A DNA stretch of 44,018 nt from Deltaproteobacteria bacterium (GCA_021799495.1 JAJZAI010000026.1:1-44018); one strand, 5' to 3'; positions 35,063 to 43,686 are shown, numbered from the stretch's first letter. Numbers and translations: made by a program. The notes: generated by a model from the sequence alone, not told the origin.

Positions 35063-36043
35063 TCAGTACGCGGCGAGGCCGCGGATCGCTGCGACAATCT
35101 TGTTGGCGTTGGGAAGAATGAATTCTTCGAGCGGCGGACTGAAGGCGGTATGCGTATCCAGCGCGGCGACGCGCCGGATTGGCCCGTCGAGCGAATCGAA
35201 CGCATGCTCGGCGATAATCGCGGCCACTTCGCCGCCGACGCCGCCGGTCAGCCGATCTTCGTGGACGATCAGAACCTTCCCGGTTTTGCGCGCGGTCGCG
35301 AGGATCGCCTCGCGATCGAGCGGCAGCAGCGTGCGCAGATCGAGCACTTCGATCGACAGGCCGTCTTCGCGCGCGACGATGCTGGCGGCGTCGAGCGACT
35401 GATGGAGCGCGCCGCCGTAGGTGATAAGCGAAAGATCGCGCCCGGCCTGGCGCAGTTGGGCGACCCCGATGGGAACGGTGAATTCGCCGTCGGGCAGGTC
35501 CTCCTTGACGCTGCGATAGAGCCGCTTGTGCTCGAAATAGACGACCGGATTGCCGTCGCGGATCGCGCTTTTCAGAAGGCCCTTGGCGTCGTAGGCGGTA
35601 GCGGGCGCGACCACTTTCAGGCCGGGGACGCGCGTGAACCATGCTTCGGGATTTTGCGAATGAAAGAGCGCGCCATGCACGCCCGCGCCCGAGGGCGCGC
35701 GAATCACGAGCGGGCAGGCGGCGCGGCCGCCGTGCCGGTAGCGCAGCGTCGCGGCAGTGTTGACGATTTGATCGAAGGCGCACGAGATGAAGTCGCCGAA
35801 TTGCATCTCGACCACCGGGCGCATCCCGAGGATCGCCGCGCCGACGCCGGCGCCCACGATCAGCGCTTCGGAAATGGGCGTATCGATCACGCGGTCCGGA
35901 CCGAACGCGGCGAGCAATCCGTCGGTGGCTTTGAACGCGCCGCCGAGTTCGGCCACGTCCTCGCCCATCACGAAGACGTTTTCGTCACGGCGCATCTCTT
36001 CATGCAGGGCGTGATTGATCGCGGCGAGGTAGGTGGCTTCCAT
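35063..36043 (-). CDS. 2-oxoacid dehydrogenase E1 component, beta subunit
   Basis: This 326-residue protein completes the thiamine diphosphate enzyme that decarboxylates a 2-oxoacid and acylates E2. It shows NVFVMGEDVAELGGAFKATDG, then DTPISEALIVGAGVGAA with the Glu that activates the cofactor. Also present are MQFGDFISCAFDQIVN, GALFHSQNPEAWFTRVPGL and PVVYFEHKRLYR. The C-terminal transketolase-like domain ends EEFILPNANKIVAAIRGLAAY. The FEHKRLYR stretch is frequent in branched-chain and related E1beta proteins. It lies 17 nt after E1alpha and 2 nt before E2, so the three form one operon. Confidence 0.92.
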   Translation of the reverse strand: MEATYLAAINHALHEEMRRDENVFVMGEDVAELGGAFKATDGLLAAFGPDRVIDTPISEALIVGAGVGAAILGMRPVVEMQFGDFISCAFDQIVNTAATLRYRHGGRAACPLVIRAPSGAGVHGALFHSQNPEAWFTRVPGLKVVAPATAYDAKGLLKSAIRDGNPVVYFEHKRLYRSVKEDLPDGEFTVPIGVAQLRQAGRDLSLITYGGALHQSLDAASIVAREDGLSIEVLDLRTLLPLDREAILATARKTGKVLIVHEDRLTGGVGGEVAAIIAEHAFDSLDGPIRRVAALDTHTAFSPPLEEFILPNANKIVAAIRGLAAY

Positions 36044-36060
36044 CTGGCGTCTCGCGCGTT

Positions 36061-37092
36061 TCAGGCGCGACCGTCGCCGGCGGGACTCATCGGCGCGGGC
36101 GCGTACAAATCCTCGAGCGCTTCGCCGGCGGCGGGCAGCGGGCTTTGTTCCGCGAACTCGACCGCCTGCTGCACCACGGTCCGCGTACGCTCGTCGATCT
36201 CCTCGCGGATGCGCTTCACGTCATGCCCTTTCTTTTCGAGATAAAATTCGTAGCGCGGAATGGGATCGCGGCTTTGCCATTCGAGCAGCTCTTCCTTGTC
36301 GCGATAGAGCGCGGCGTCGTGTTCGCTGTGGCCGCGATAACGGTAGGTCTTGCACTCGATCAATTCCGGACCTCCGCCCGCGCGCACGCGCCGGACAACT
36401 TTTTCGGCGAGCTGGACGACCGCCAGCAAATCGTTGCCGGAAACCACGTGGCCCTTGAATCCATACGCGGGCGCGCGGTCGGCTACGTTCTCGATCGCCA
36501 TCTGCTTTTCGAGCGGCGTCGAATAGGCGTAACGGTTGTTTTCACATACAAAGACCACCGGCAATTTGCGCACGCCGGCGAAGTTCATCGCTTCATGCAC
36601 GTCGCCGCGGGACGACGCGCCCTCCCCGAAAAAGGCGACGGCGACCTGCGGTTCCTTTTTGATCTGAAATTTCAGCGCGGCGCCCGCGGCCACCGGCAGC
36701 GACGACCCCAGCATCGAGGTCGAGCCGAAAACGCCGTGCTCAAGGTCGCCGCCGTGCAGGAACGAATCTTTCCCGCGCGACAGCCCGGCCTCCTTGCCCA
36801 TCAGTTGCGCCATCAGCCGCCCCGGATCGACGCCGCGCACCAGAAAGACGCCGAGGTCGCGATGGAGCGGCGCGACGAAGTCGCCCGGCCGCAACGGCGC
36901 GCATACGCCGGTCACGACCGCCTCCTGGCCCGCGCCGGAATAGACGCCGCCGAGGATTTTGTTCTGCCGATGGAGCCGCGACACCCGTTCCTCGAACGCG
37001 CGAATCAGCTTCATCCAGTAATAAAGCTGGAGTTCGTATTCGACGCGCTGGCCGGTCTCGGCTGAGGCGGCCGCAGTTTCGGCGTGTGCCAT
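36061..37092 (-). CDS. 2-oxoacid dehydrogenase E1 component, alpha subunit
   Basis: This is the thiamine diphosphate-binding partner of E1beta, 343 residues from ATG 37092. A GGAGAG-type Shine-Dalgarno about 10 nt upstream supports that start over the longer frame to 37209. It has YYWMKLIRAFEERVSRLHRQ, GVYSGAGQEAVVTGV, and the TPP motif beginning FFGEGASSRGDVHEAMN and ending CENNRYAYSTP. The phosphorylation-loop region is YRYRGHSEHDAALYR. The alpha/beta split excludes an E. coli-type single-chain pyruvate dehydrogenase. Pyruvate/acetoin- and branched-chain-type complexes remain possible. No E3 gene is nearby; a lipoamide dehydrogenase encoded elsewhere would be shared. It is divergent from cofG. 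Confidence 0.9.
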   Translation of the reverse strand: MAHAETAAASAETGQRVEYELQLYYWMKLIRAFEERVSRLHRQNKILGGVYSGAGQEAVVTGVCAPLRPGDFVAPLHRDLGVFLVRGVDPGRLMAQLMGKEAGLSRGKDSFLHGGDLEHGVFGSTSMLGSSLPVAAGAALKFQIKKEPQVAVAFFGEGASSRGDVHEAMNFAGVRKLPVVFVCENNRYAYSTPLEKQMAIENVADRAPAYGFKGHVVSGNDLLAVVQLAEKVVRRVRAGGGPELIECKTYRYRGHSEHDAALYRDKEELLEWQSRDPIPRYEFYLEKKGHDVKRIREEIDERTRTVVQQAVEFAEQSPLPAAGEALEDLYAPAPMSPAGDGRA

Positions 37093-37341
37093 CGCAGCGA
37101 CTCTCCGTGGCGAGGAGAATGGTTGGCGCAAATCGATCCTACACTCGAAGGCGGCGAACGCCCAAGCGATTTGCCCAAAACGGCTCCCGCGAGCGAGGAT
37201 TTTCGTCACCGGGGCGACTGATTTGCCGGATTTTCGCCGCGTCTGGCAATCGCTGCCGAACCGGGCCGGATTCCGCGCGTCTGTCCGAGGGGTCAGGTTG
37301 CCTCTGTCATTTCGATGGCTTATAAGGGGCGCTGGATCAGC

Positions 37342-38526
37342 ATGACGGAGTTGGAATCATTCGCGGCGCGGGAGAACCGAATCGATGCGATTCTGGCGCG
37401 GGCGCTCGCCGGCGATCGGCTGGGCGAACCGGAAGCGACCGCGCTGATCGAATGCGGCGACGCCGAGCTGCCGCGCGTGATGGCCGCGGCGGCGGAACTG
37501 CGCGATCGCTGCAAAGGCCGCGACGTCACCTATTCGCCAAAAGTTTTCCTGCCGATTACGAATCTATGCCGCGACCGCTGCAGCTACTGCACGTTCCGCA
37601 AGGATCCGGGCGACCCCGGCGCGTGGACGATGACGCTCGCGGAAGTCGCGGAATGGTCGCGGCGCGGACGCGAGCAGGGCTGTATCGAGGCGCTGATGTG
37701 CCTCGGCGACAAGCCCGAGCTGGCGTTCCGCGAATATCGTCAGACGCTCGCGGCGCTGGGCGTGCGGAGCACGACCGAGTATGTCGCGCGCGCCTGCGCG
37801 ACCGCGCTCGAAGCGGGCCTGCTGCCGCATACCAACGCCGGAATCATGACGCCGGACGAGCTGGCGATGCTCCGGCCGCTCAACGCCAGCATGGGTTTGA
37901 TGCTGGAAAGCGTCTCGCAGCGGCTGCGCGCGCGCGGCGGAGTGCATCAGTGGGCGCCGGACAAAGACCCCGCGGTGCGGCTCAGGATGATCGACGAGGC
38001 GGGCGAATTGAAAATTCCCTTCACCACGGGAATCCTGATCGGAATCGGCGATACGCCCGCGGAGCGCGCGCAAAGCCTGCTCGCGATTCGCGCGAGCCAC
38101 GAGCGCCACGGCCATATTCAGGAAGTGATCATCCAGAATTTCCGCGCCAAGCCCGGCCTTCCGCTCGAAGACGCGCCCGAGCCGGGCGCGATGGAGATGG
38201 CGCGGGCGATCGCGACGGCGCGGCTGGTGTTGGGCGGCGCGATGAACGTGCAGGCGCCGCCGAATCTTTCGCCGCATGAAATCGAACTGTTCCTCGCGGC
38301 CGGAATCAACGATTGGGGCGGAATCTCTCCGCTCAGCCGCGATTACGTCAATCCCGAAGCTCCGTGGCCGCATCTCGAGCGGCTCAAGGAACGATGCGCG
38401 CGGGCCGGCTTTCACCTAAAACGGCGGCTTGCGATTTACCCCGAATTCATCAATGACGAGTGGGTCGATCCGGCGATTCGTCCGGAGATCGGCCGGCTCA
38501 GCGATCGGATTTCCGCGGAGGTCTAA
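37342..38526 (+). CDS. cofG: 7,8-didemethyl-8-hydroxy-5-deazariboflavin synthase, CofG subunit
   Basis: CofG is one of two radical SAM enzymes that make Fo, the chromophore of coenzyme F420. The radical SAM cluster motif is CRDRCSYC, with Cys at about 76, 80 and 83, after VFLPITNL. Other CofG features are GCIEALMCLGDKPEL, LPHTNAGIMTPDEL, GLMLESVSQRL and the end region QAPPNLSPHEIELFLAAGINDWGG. The start is uncertain: ATG 37342 (MTELESFAARENR) has AAGGGG about 12 nt upstream, and ATG 37315 is nine codons earlier. It heads a plus-strand run cofG-cofH-cofD-cofE. In actinobacteria cofG and cofH are fused as fbiC; here they are separate, as in archaea and cyanobacteria. Confidence 0.95.
   Translation: MTELESFAARENRIDAILARALAGDRLGEPEATALIECGDAELPRVMAAAAELRDRCKGRDVTYSPKVFLPITNLCRDRCSYCTFRKDPGDPGAWTMTLAEVAEWSRRGREQGCIEALMCLGDKPELAFREYRQTLAALGVRSTTEYVARACATALEAGLLPHTNAGIMTPDELAMLRPLNASMGLMLESVSQRLRARGGVHQWAPDKDPAVRLRMIDEAGELKIPFTTGILIGIGDTPAERAQSLLAIRASHERHGHIQEVIIQNFRAKPGLPLEDAPEPGAMEMARAIATARLVLGGAMNVQAPPNLSPHEIELFLAAGINDWGGISPLSRDYVNPEAPWPHLERLKERCARAGFHLKRRLAIYPEFINDEWVDPAIRPEIGRLSDRISAEV
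38517..38521 (+). promoter_or_regulatory. Shine-Dalgarno deciding the cofH start
   Basis: GGAGG lies 7 nt upstream of GTG 38529. It overlaps the last codons of cofG, whose stop is 38524-38526. It supports a GTG start for cofH and rejects the longer in-frame ATG at 38460 inside cofG. Confidence 0.75.
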
Positions 38527-38528
38527 GC

Positions 38529-39782
38529 GTGAACCTCGACCAGATGCGCGCGTTCGCCGACGATATCGAAGCGACGCCGCTGAATGTATTGATGAACCGG
38601 GCGTCGGGCCCGATGCGCGCGGCGCTGCTCAAGGCGCTCGATTACGGGGAGCTGACTCCGGAAGAGGGTCTGATGGTCTATACCGCCAACGGCGACGATT
38701 TGCGCGCCGTGGTCAAGGCCGCGGATCTCGCCCGCGCCGAGGACGTCGGCGAAGAAGTCACCTACGTAGTCAACCGGAATATCAACTTCACCAACATCTG
38801 CTTCGTCGGATGCCAGTTTTGCGGTTTCAAACGGCAGAAATGGGAATCCGACGCTTACGACCATCCGGACGAGACGATTCTCGCCAAGGTCGGCGACGCG
38901 ATCGCCCGCGGCGCGACCGAAGTCTGCATGCAGGGCGGAATCAATCCCGACATGCCGGCGTTCAAATATCGCGACCTGCTGGCCGCGATCAAAACGCGCT
39001 TTCCGGAGATTCACGTCCACGCCTTCTCGCCGATGGAAATCATGTACGGGTCGCGGCGGACGCGGATGGAATACCGGGAATATATCGCGATGCTGCGCGA
39101 GGCCGGCCTTGGCTCGATTCCCGGCACGGCGGCCGAAATCCTCGACGACAGCGTGCGCGAAATCCTGAGCCACAAGAAAGTCGACGTCGCCGCGTGGGTC
39201 GATATCATCACCACCGCCCACAGTCTTGGCGTGCCGACCACCTCGACGATCATGTACGGGCATCTCGAAAGCCCGCGCCAGGTCGTCAATCATCTGGATT
39301 TGATTCGTTCGATCCAGAAGCGCACCGGCGGCTTCACGGAATTCGTGCCGCTGCGCTTCATCCATGAGAATACCGTGCTCTACCGCAAGGGCCTGGTCCA
39401 TCCGGCCGAACTCGGCTTCCCGGATTTCCGGATGTACGCTTTTTCGCGTCTCTATCTGCGCGGTCTGATCGACAACATCCAGACCTCGTGGGTCAAACTC
39501 GGCGCCGATTTCGCCGCGGTGACGCTCAAGGCCGGATGCAACGATTTTTCCGGCACGCTGATGGAGGAAAGCATCACCGCGCAGGCCGGCGGCACGGCGG
39601 GCGAGTTCGTTCCGGTCGATCTGATCGAAGAAAAAGCGCACGCGGCCGGCCGCGTCGCGGTCGAGCGTTCGACCCTGTATAAAAAACTGTACGGCAGAAA
39701 GGCTCCAAATGGCGCGCGGCCAATCGCACCCACCCCGCTCTCCGCTGATCACCACGCTGGCGGGGGGAGTGGGTGCGGCTAA
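38529..39782 (+). CDS. cofH: 5-amino-6-(D-ribitylamino)uracil--L-tyrosine 4-hydroxyphenyl transferase CofH
   Basis: CofH is the second radical SAM half of Fo synthase; it joins the tyrosine-derived 4-hydroxybenzyl group to the ribitylaminouracil precursor. From GTG 38529 it has 417 residues. The cluster motif is NICFVGCQFCGF, with C91, C95 and C98. Further family signatures are CMQGGINPDMPAFKYRDLL, HVHAFSPMEIMYGS, PGTAAEILDDSVR and LGADFAAVTLKAGCNDFSGT, with EESITAQAGG. It begins 2 nt after cofG. The last 24 residues overlap cofD in another frame (74 nt) and look like a read-through tail rather than family sequence (ending GGGSGCG). Confidence 0.95.
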   Translation: MNLDQMRAFADDIEATPLNVLMNRASGPMRAALLKALDYGELTPEEGLMVYTANGDDLRAVVKAADLARAEDVGEEVTYVVNRNINFTNICFVGCQFCGFKRQKWESDAYDHPDETILAKVGDAIARGATEVCMQGGINPDMPAFKYRDLLAAIKTRFPEIHVHAFSPMEIMYGSRRTRMEYREYIAMLREAGLGSIPGTAAEILDDSVREILSHKKVDVAAWVDIITTAHSLGVPTTSTIMYGHLESPRQVVNHLDLIRSIQKRTGGFTEFVPLRFIHENTVLYRKGLVHPAELGFPDFRMYAFSRLYLRGLIDNIQTSWVKLGADFAAVTLKAGCNDFSGTLMEESITAQAGGTAGEFVPVDLIEEKAHAAGRVAVERSTLYKKLYGRKAPNGARPIAPTPLSADHHAGGGSGCG

Positions 39783-40674
39783 GTTCCTGCGCGGCCTCGC
39801 CCGGAAATTTGATCAAAGCGGCCTCGCCGTCGTCGTCAACACCGGCGACGACGAGCGCTTTTACGGCCTGCACGTCTCGCCGGACGTGGACACGGTGATT
39901 TACACGCTGGCGGGGGTTGTGAATCCCGCCACCGGATGGGGCCTTGCGGGCGAGACCTTCAACGCGCTGAGCGCGCTCGGCCGGCTCCACGGCAAGCCCT
40001 GGTTCAATCTCGGCGATCGCGATCTTGCGACCCATCTTTACCGCACCGAGCGCCTCGCCCAGGGCGCCACGCTCACGCAAATCACGGCGGAGTTGGCGCG
40101 GCGCTTCAAGGTTAAAGCGGCGATTCTGCCGATGAGCGACGAGCCGGTGCGGACCTTCGTCAAACTCAAAGGCAAGGCGCCGCTGCCGTTCCAGGAATAT
40201 TTCGTCCGCGGGCGCGCGCGCGGGGCGGTCGAGAAAATCGAATTGCGCGGCGCGCATGACGCGCGCCCCACGACGGACGCGCTCGCGGCTATCAAGCGGG
40301 CGCGAGCGATCGTGATCGCCCCCTCCAATCCGTTCGTCTCGATCGGACCGATTCTGGCGCTCGCCGGCGTCCGCGAGGCCCTGGCCGCGGTCCGCGATCG
40401 CGTGGCCGCGATCAGTCCGATCGTCGGCGGCAAGACGATCAAGGGGCCGGCGGACAAAATGATGCGGGGCCTTGGCCACGAAGTCTCGCCGCTCGGCGTG
40501 GCTCGCCTCTATCGCGAAATCGCGAGTCTTTTCGTGATTGACGTGGTTGACCATCGCTATCTCGAACCGATCCGGGCGCTCGGGATGCGCGCGATCGCGA
40601 CCGATACGATAATGTCCGATCCGGACCGCGCCGCGGCGCTCGCGACCGTGGTGAGCCGCGCACTTAGCGTGTAA
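39709..40674 (+). CDS. cofD: 2-phospho-L-lactate transferase CofD
   Basis: CofD transfers a phospholactyl-type (or phosphoenolpyruvyl) group from its GDP-activated donor to Fo, giving F420-0 or its dehydro form. It has 321 residues. It shows TTLAGGVGAAKFLRGLA, VVNTGDDERFYGLHVSPDVD, NLGDRDLATHLYRTERL, LPMSDEPVRTFV and IAPSNPFVSIGPILAL, followed by SPIVGGKTIKGPADKMM; all are typical. AAGG 6 nt before ATG 39709 supports the start even though it lies inside cofH. The donor-making enzyme CofC/FbiD is not seen in this window and must lie elsewhere. cofE follows after 12 nt. Confidence 0.96.
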   Translation: MARGQSHPPRSPLITTLAGGVGAAKFLRGLARKFDQSGLAVVVNTGDDERFYGLHVSPDVDTVIYTLAGVVNPATGWGLAGETFNALSALGRLHGKPWFNLGDRDLATHLYRTERLAQGATLTQITAELARRFKVKAAILPMSDEPVRTFVKLKGKAPLPFQEYFVRGRARGAVEKIELRGAHDARPTTDALAAIKRARAIVIAPSNPFVSIGPILALAGVREALAAVRDRVAAISPIVGGKTIKGPADKMMRGLGHEVSPLGVARLYREIASLFVIDVVDHRYLEPIRALGMRAIATDTIMSDPDRAAALATVVSRALSV

Positions 40675-40686
40675 TCTTGTTTTCCC

Positions 40687-41439
40687 ATGACCTCGCTTAC
40701 GCTGACCGCGATTGAAGGCATCCCGATGATCATGCCCGGCGACAATCTCGCCGAGCTGATCGTGAACGCCGCGGAACGGATGGATTTGCGCTTCGAGCGC
40801 GGCGATATCCTGGTCGTATGTCAGAAAATAGTGTCCAAAGCGGAGGGCCGGCTGGCCGATCTGGCGGAGATCGAGCCGTCGCCGCTGGCGGTCAGTTTCG
40901 CGACCCGCTGGGACAAGGATCCGCGCGCCGTCGAATTGGTCCTTCGGCAAACCAGCCGGATCGTCAGAATGGACAACGGCGTGCTGATCGTTGAAACCGG
41001 CCCCGGATGGGTCTGCGCGAACGCCGGAATCGATGAATCGAACAGCCTTGAGGACAATCGCGCGATCCTGCTGCCCGAGGACGCCGACGCTTCCGCCACG
41101 CGGATTCGAGCCGCAATCAGGGAACTCCGCAGCGTCGAGCTGGCGGTCCTGATCACCGACACGTTCGGCCGGCCCTGGCGCGACGGCCTGACGGAAGTAT
41201 GCATCGGCGTGGCCGGCATGGATCCCATGCTCGATCTGCGCGGCAGCCGGGATTTGGGCGGACGCGAACTGCATCACACCGTAATCGCCGCCGCCGACGA
41301 ATTGGCCGCCGCGGCCGGTCTGCTGATGCCGAAGGCTGGGGCGACTCCCGCAGTGCTGATTCGCGGTTATAAATACCGGCCGGGCGCGGGCAGCGCGCGC
41401 GCGCTGATTCGGCCGGCGGCGTCGGATCTCTTCCGGTAG
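40687..41439 (+). CDS. cofE: Coenzyme F420-0:L-glutamate ligase CofE
   Basis: CofE adds L-glutamate residues to F420-0 using GTP. It has 250 residues, the stand-alone archaeal-type length, without the nitroreductase-like C-terminal domain found in actinobacterial FbiB. Motifs are PMIMPGDNLAELI, ILVVCQKIVSKAEGRL, VRMDNGVLIVETGPGWVCAN, GIDESN, LLPEDADASATRIR, LITDTFGRPWRDGLTEVCIG and the substrate-side stretch LGGRELHHTVIAAADELAAA. It follows cofD closely and precedes the prenyl synthase by 9 nt, completing the chain from Fo to polyglutamylated F420. Confidence 0.95.
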   Translation: MTSLTLTAIEGIPMIMPGDNLAELIVNAAERMDLRFERGDILVVCQKIVSKAEGRLADLAEIEPSPLAVSFATRWDKDPRAVELVLRQTSRIVRMDNGVLIVETGPGWVCANAGIDESNSLEDNRAILLPEDADASATRIRAAIRELRSVELAVLITDTFGRPWRDGLTEVCIGVAGMDPMLDLRGSRDLGGRELHHTVIAAADELAAAAGLLMPKAGATPAVLIRGYKYRPGAGSARALIRPAASDLFR

Positions 41440-41448
41440 GCGGCGCTG

Positions 41449-42459
41449 GTGAAGCCCTCCAGACCATCAGGCGTTGCGCGCTCGCTCGCCGCCGCGCCGG
41501 CGAATCCCGCCGATTTGGTGCGCGAGGAATTGCGCGCGGCCGAGCGGAAGTTAAGCGGCCTGCTCGACTCGAACGAAACGCTGATCGGCGAAATCTGCCA
41601 CTACCTGGTTGACGGTTCGGGCAAGCGCTTGCGCCCGCTGTTCATCTTGCTGGCGTTCCGGAGTTGCGGCGGCCCCGACGAAAAAACCGAGGACGCGATC
41701 GACGCCGCGATCGCGCTTGAGTTGATTCACTCGGCCACCTTGCTGCACGACGACATCATCGACGGCGGCGTGCTGCGCCGCGGCAAGCCGTCGGCCTTCG
41801 CGCGCTATGGTTTCGCGCCGTCGCTGGTCGCGGGCGATTTTCTCTTTTGCCGCGCGTTCGAGTTGTGCGGTCGGTTCGAGGAGCGGCTGGTGCGGGTCGC
41901 CGCCCAGGCCTGTATCCAGTTGACCGAAGGCGAGGTGATGGAGGGGCGGATGCGCCAGAACGCGACCGCCACGCTCGATGACTACCTCGCGGTTATCGAA
42001 CGGAAAACGGCCTCGCTGTTCGCCGCGGGCGGCCGGGTGGCGGCGGATCTGGCCGGCGCCGACGCGGCGGCGATCGCCGCGATGGACAAGCTCGGAAGAA
42101 CCTTCGGCCTCGCCTTCCAGATGGTCGACGATTTGCTCGACGTGATTGGGCCGGAGGAAAAAATCGGCAAGCCGGTCGGCTCGGATTTGCGCGCGGGCGT
42201 GCTCTCGTTGCCGGTCGTTTTGGCTTGCGGCGACCACGGCGCGCCGCCGGACGATTTCCGGCCGGGCGCGGCGCTCGAGGGCGCGGCGTTCGACCGGGCG
42301 CTCGCAATCATGCGGGATCCGGCGCTTATCGCTCGCGGCCGCGCGCTGGCGATGGCCCAAATCGACGCGGCGCACAATCTGCTGCGGGGCCTGAAGCCGT
42401 CGCCTTATCGCAACGCGCTTGCGGCATTGATCGACGAACAGATCGAACGCGATTTCTAG
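41449..42459 (+). CDS. ispB: Polyprenyl diphosphate synthase (trans-type)
   Basis: This 336-residue enzyme builds a long all-trans prenyl diphosphate from FPP/GPP and IPP, in bacteria usually for the quinone side chain. The IPP-binding motif is GSGKRLRP (56-63). The first Asp-rich motif is LLHDDIIDGGVLRRG (98-112) and the second MVDDLLDVIG (225-234). A GTG at 41449 is the start. Position -5 before the first Asp motif is an Ala-Thr context (SATLL), consistent with long products such as octaprenyl. Exact chain length is a guess. It is only 9 nt from cofE, so co-transcription is likely, though no direct F420 role is known. Confidence 0.88.
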   Translation: MKPSRPSGVARSLAAAPANPADLVREELRAAERKLSGLLDSNETLIGEICHYLVDGSGKRLRPLFILLAFRSCGGPDEKTEDAIDAAIALELIHSATLLHDDIIDGGVLRRGKPSAFARYGFAPSLVAGDFLFCRAFELCGRFEERLVRVAAQACIQLTEGEVMEGRMRQNATATLDDYLAVIERKTASLFAAGGRVAADLAGADAAAIAAMDKLGRTFGLAFQMVDDLLDVIGPEEKIGKPVGSDLRAGVLSLPVVLACGDHGAPPDDFRPGAALEGAAFDRALAIMRDPALIARGRALAMAQIDAAHNLLRGLKPSPYRNALAALIDEQIERDF

Positions 42460-42544
42460 CCGGCGGGTTTTCCGGCTCGATACGCCGCGCTTTCGATTTT
42501 CCGCGCGGATCGCTAGCCTAAAACCGCGCCGGAGGAGCGGGACG

Positions 42545-43177
42545 ATGGCGAGCGCGAATTCCCAAGATTATCGAATCACGACCGTCGCACAGCTGCGCGA
42601 GCGGATGGGACATCCGAATCGCGTTACGCCGCTCAAACTGCTCAAGGAAATCGACGACGCGGCGGCCGACTTCATCCGCCGCGCGCCGTTTATCGCGCTT
42701 GGCACTGCCGACGCCGACGGCAATCAGGATGTCTCGCCCAAGGGCGACGCGCCGGGATTCGTCGAAGTCGTCGATCGCTCGACGCTGCTAATCCCGGATC
42801 GGCAGGGCAACAAACTGCTGTTCGGCCTTGAAAATATCCTCGCGAATCCGCGGGTCGGAATCCTGTTCATCGCGCCGCCCACGAACGAGACGCTGCGGGT
42901 CAACGGAACGGCGGAACTGACCTGCGATCCGTCGATTCTGGAGTCGCTGGCGGCGCGCGGCAAGCCGGCTCAAATCGCGATTCGCGTGCGCGTGCGCGAA
43001 TGCTTCTTCCACTGCGCGAAGGCGTTTATTCGTTCGGATTTGTGGAATCACAAAACATGGCCGGCGGCGCACAAGATCTCTTTCGGGAAATATCTGGCCG
43101 CCAAAATGGGTGGTTCCGAAGATGACGCGCACCGCATCGACGCGGCAGTCGAGCAGGATTACAAGACCAATCTCTGA
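42545..43177 (+). CDS. PPOX-class FMN/F420-type flavoprotein (MSMEG_1061-like)
   Basis: This 210-residue split-barrel protein resembles the pyridoxamine 5'-phosphate oxidase-like family named for MSMEG_1061. It has PFIALGTADADGNQDVSPKG, where substrate/cofactor contacts are expected, then GFVEVVDRSTLLIPDRQGN and NILANPRVGILFIAPPTNETLRVNG, and a C-terminal CFFHCAKAFIRSDLW. GGAGGAG at 42531-42537 fixes ATG 42545. The family is usually predicted to bind FMN; the split-barrel superfamily also holds F420-dependent enzymes. Position after the cof cluster makes F420 use worth considering but not shown. The 85-nt gap to ispB allows a separate promoter. Confidence 0.82.
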   Translation: MASANSQDYRITTVAQLRERMGHPNRVTPLKLLKEIDDAAADFIRRAPFIALGTADADGNQDVSPKGDAPGFVEVVDRSTLLIPDRQGNKLLFGLENILANPRVGILFIAPPTNETLRVNGTAELTCDPSILESLAARGKPAQIAIRVRVRECFFHCAKAFIRSDLWNHKTWPAAHKISFGKYLAAKMGGSEDDAHRIDAAVEQDYKTNL

Positions 43178-43197
43178 TCGGCCCGCGCGGCGCGCCT

Positions 43198-43686
43198 TCA
43201 CGCCCGGGCGCGGCGCCGTTTCGCTGGCGGCTTGATCCGGTTGTCGGGCAGCACGGGAGTGCGCCGGGTAAGCCGGCCCTGTTTTTCTCCGGCGCGTTCC
43301 CGCCGGCGCCATTCGCGGATGCCGCGCCGCAGGAACGCCGCGTCGATGCCCAACGCCGCGCATACGCTTTCGCACGAAAAAATTCCGTCCGCACGCGCAT
43401 CCAGCAGCCACATCTCGGCCTCCCTATACAACCGGTAACGCGGACCTCCGCGCAAGTGCGCATTGCTCTGAAACGTGCGCACGGCGTCCTCTAGCACCGC
43501 GTACATGAGCCGCCGGACGGCGGGATTGGCGGAAGTTTCCCGTCGCTCGCCGAAGAATTGGTCGGGCGTAATCACGTCCGGTTGAAAAATCGTCTCGAGC
43601 AGGGTGTGACGCCATTCCATCACGTAAGCTCCGCATCGCGCGAAGCGCGCGCGAGCCATGAACGCCCGCGCCGTTTCGCCGCGCAT
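43198..43686 (-). CDS. Uncharacterised 162-residue protein
   Basis: No named family was recognised, but the layout looks like a conserved type seen in soil phyla. It has PDQFFGERRETSANPAVRRL, then AVLEDAVRTFQ, a basic middle (RYRLYREAEMWLLDARADG) and FSCESVCAALGIDAAFLRRG. That last stretch reads like a helix-turn-helix. A strongly basic C-terminus follows (KRRRARA). A DNA- or RNA-binding regulatory role is a reasonable inference only. The true start may be one of several Met codons; ATG 43686 lies 29 nt below a TATAAT box. It is convergent with the PPOX gene. Confidence 0.6.
   Translation of the reverse strand: MRGETARAFMARARFARCGAYVMEWRHTLLETIFQPDVITPDQFFGERRETSANPAVRRLMYAVLEDAVRTFQSNAHLRGGPRYRLYREAEMWLLDARADGIFSCESVCAALGIDAAFLRRGIREWRRRERAGEKQGRLTRRTPVLPDNRIKPPAKRRRARA

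Noticed and set aside
35061-35783. Upstream extension of the E2 frame
   Set aside because: It lies antisense-like within E1beta in another frame; the lipoyl domain starts cleanly at 35060.
38460-38528. Longer cofH start at ATG 38460
   Set aside because: It lies within cofG and has no family homology; GGAGG precedes GTG 38529.
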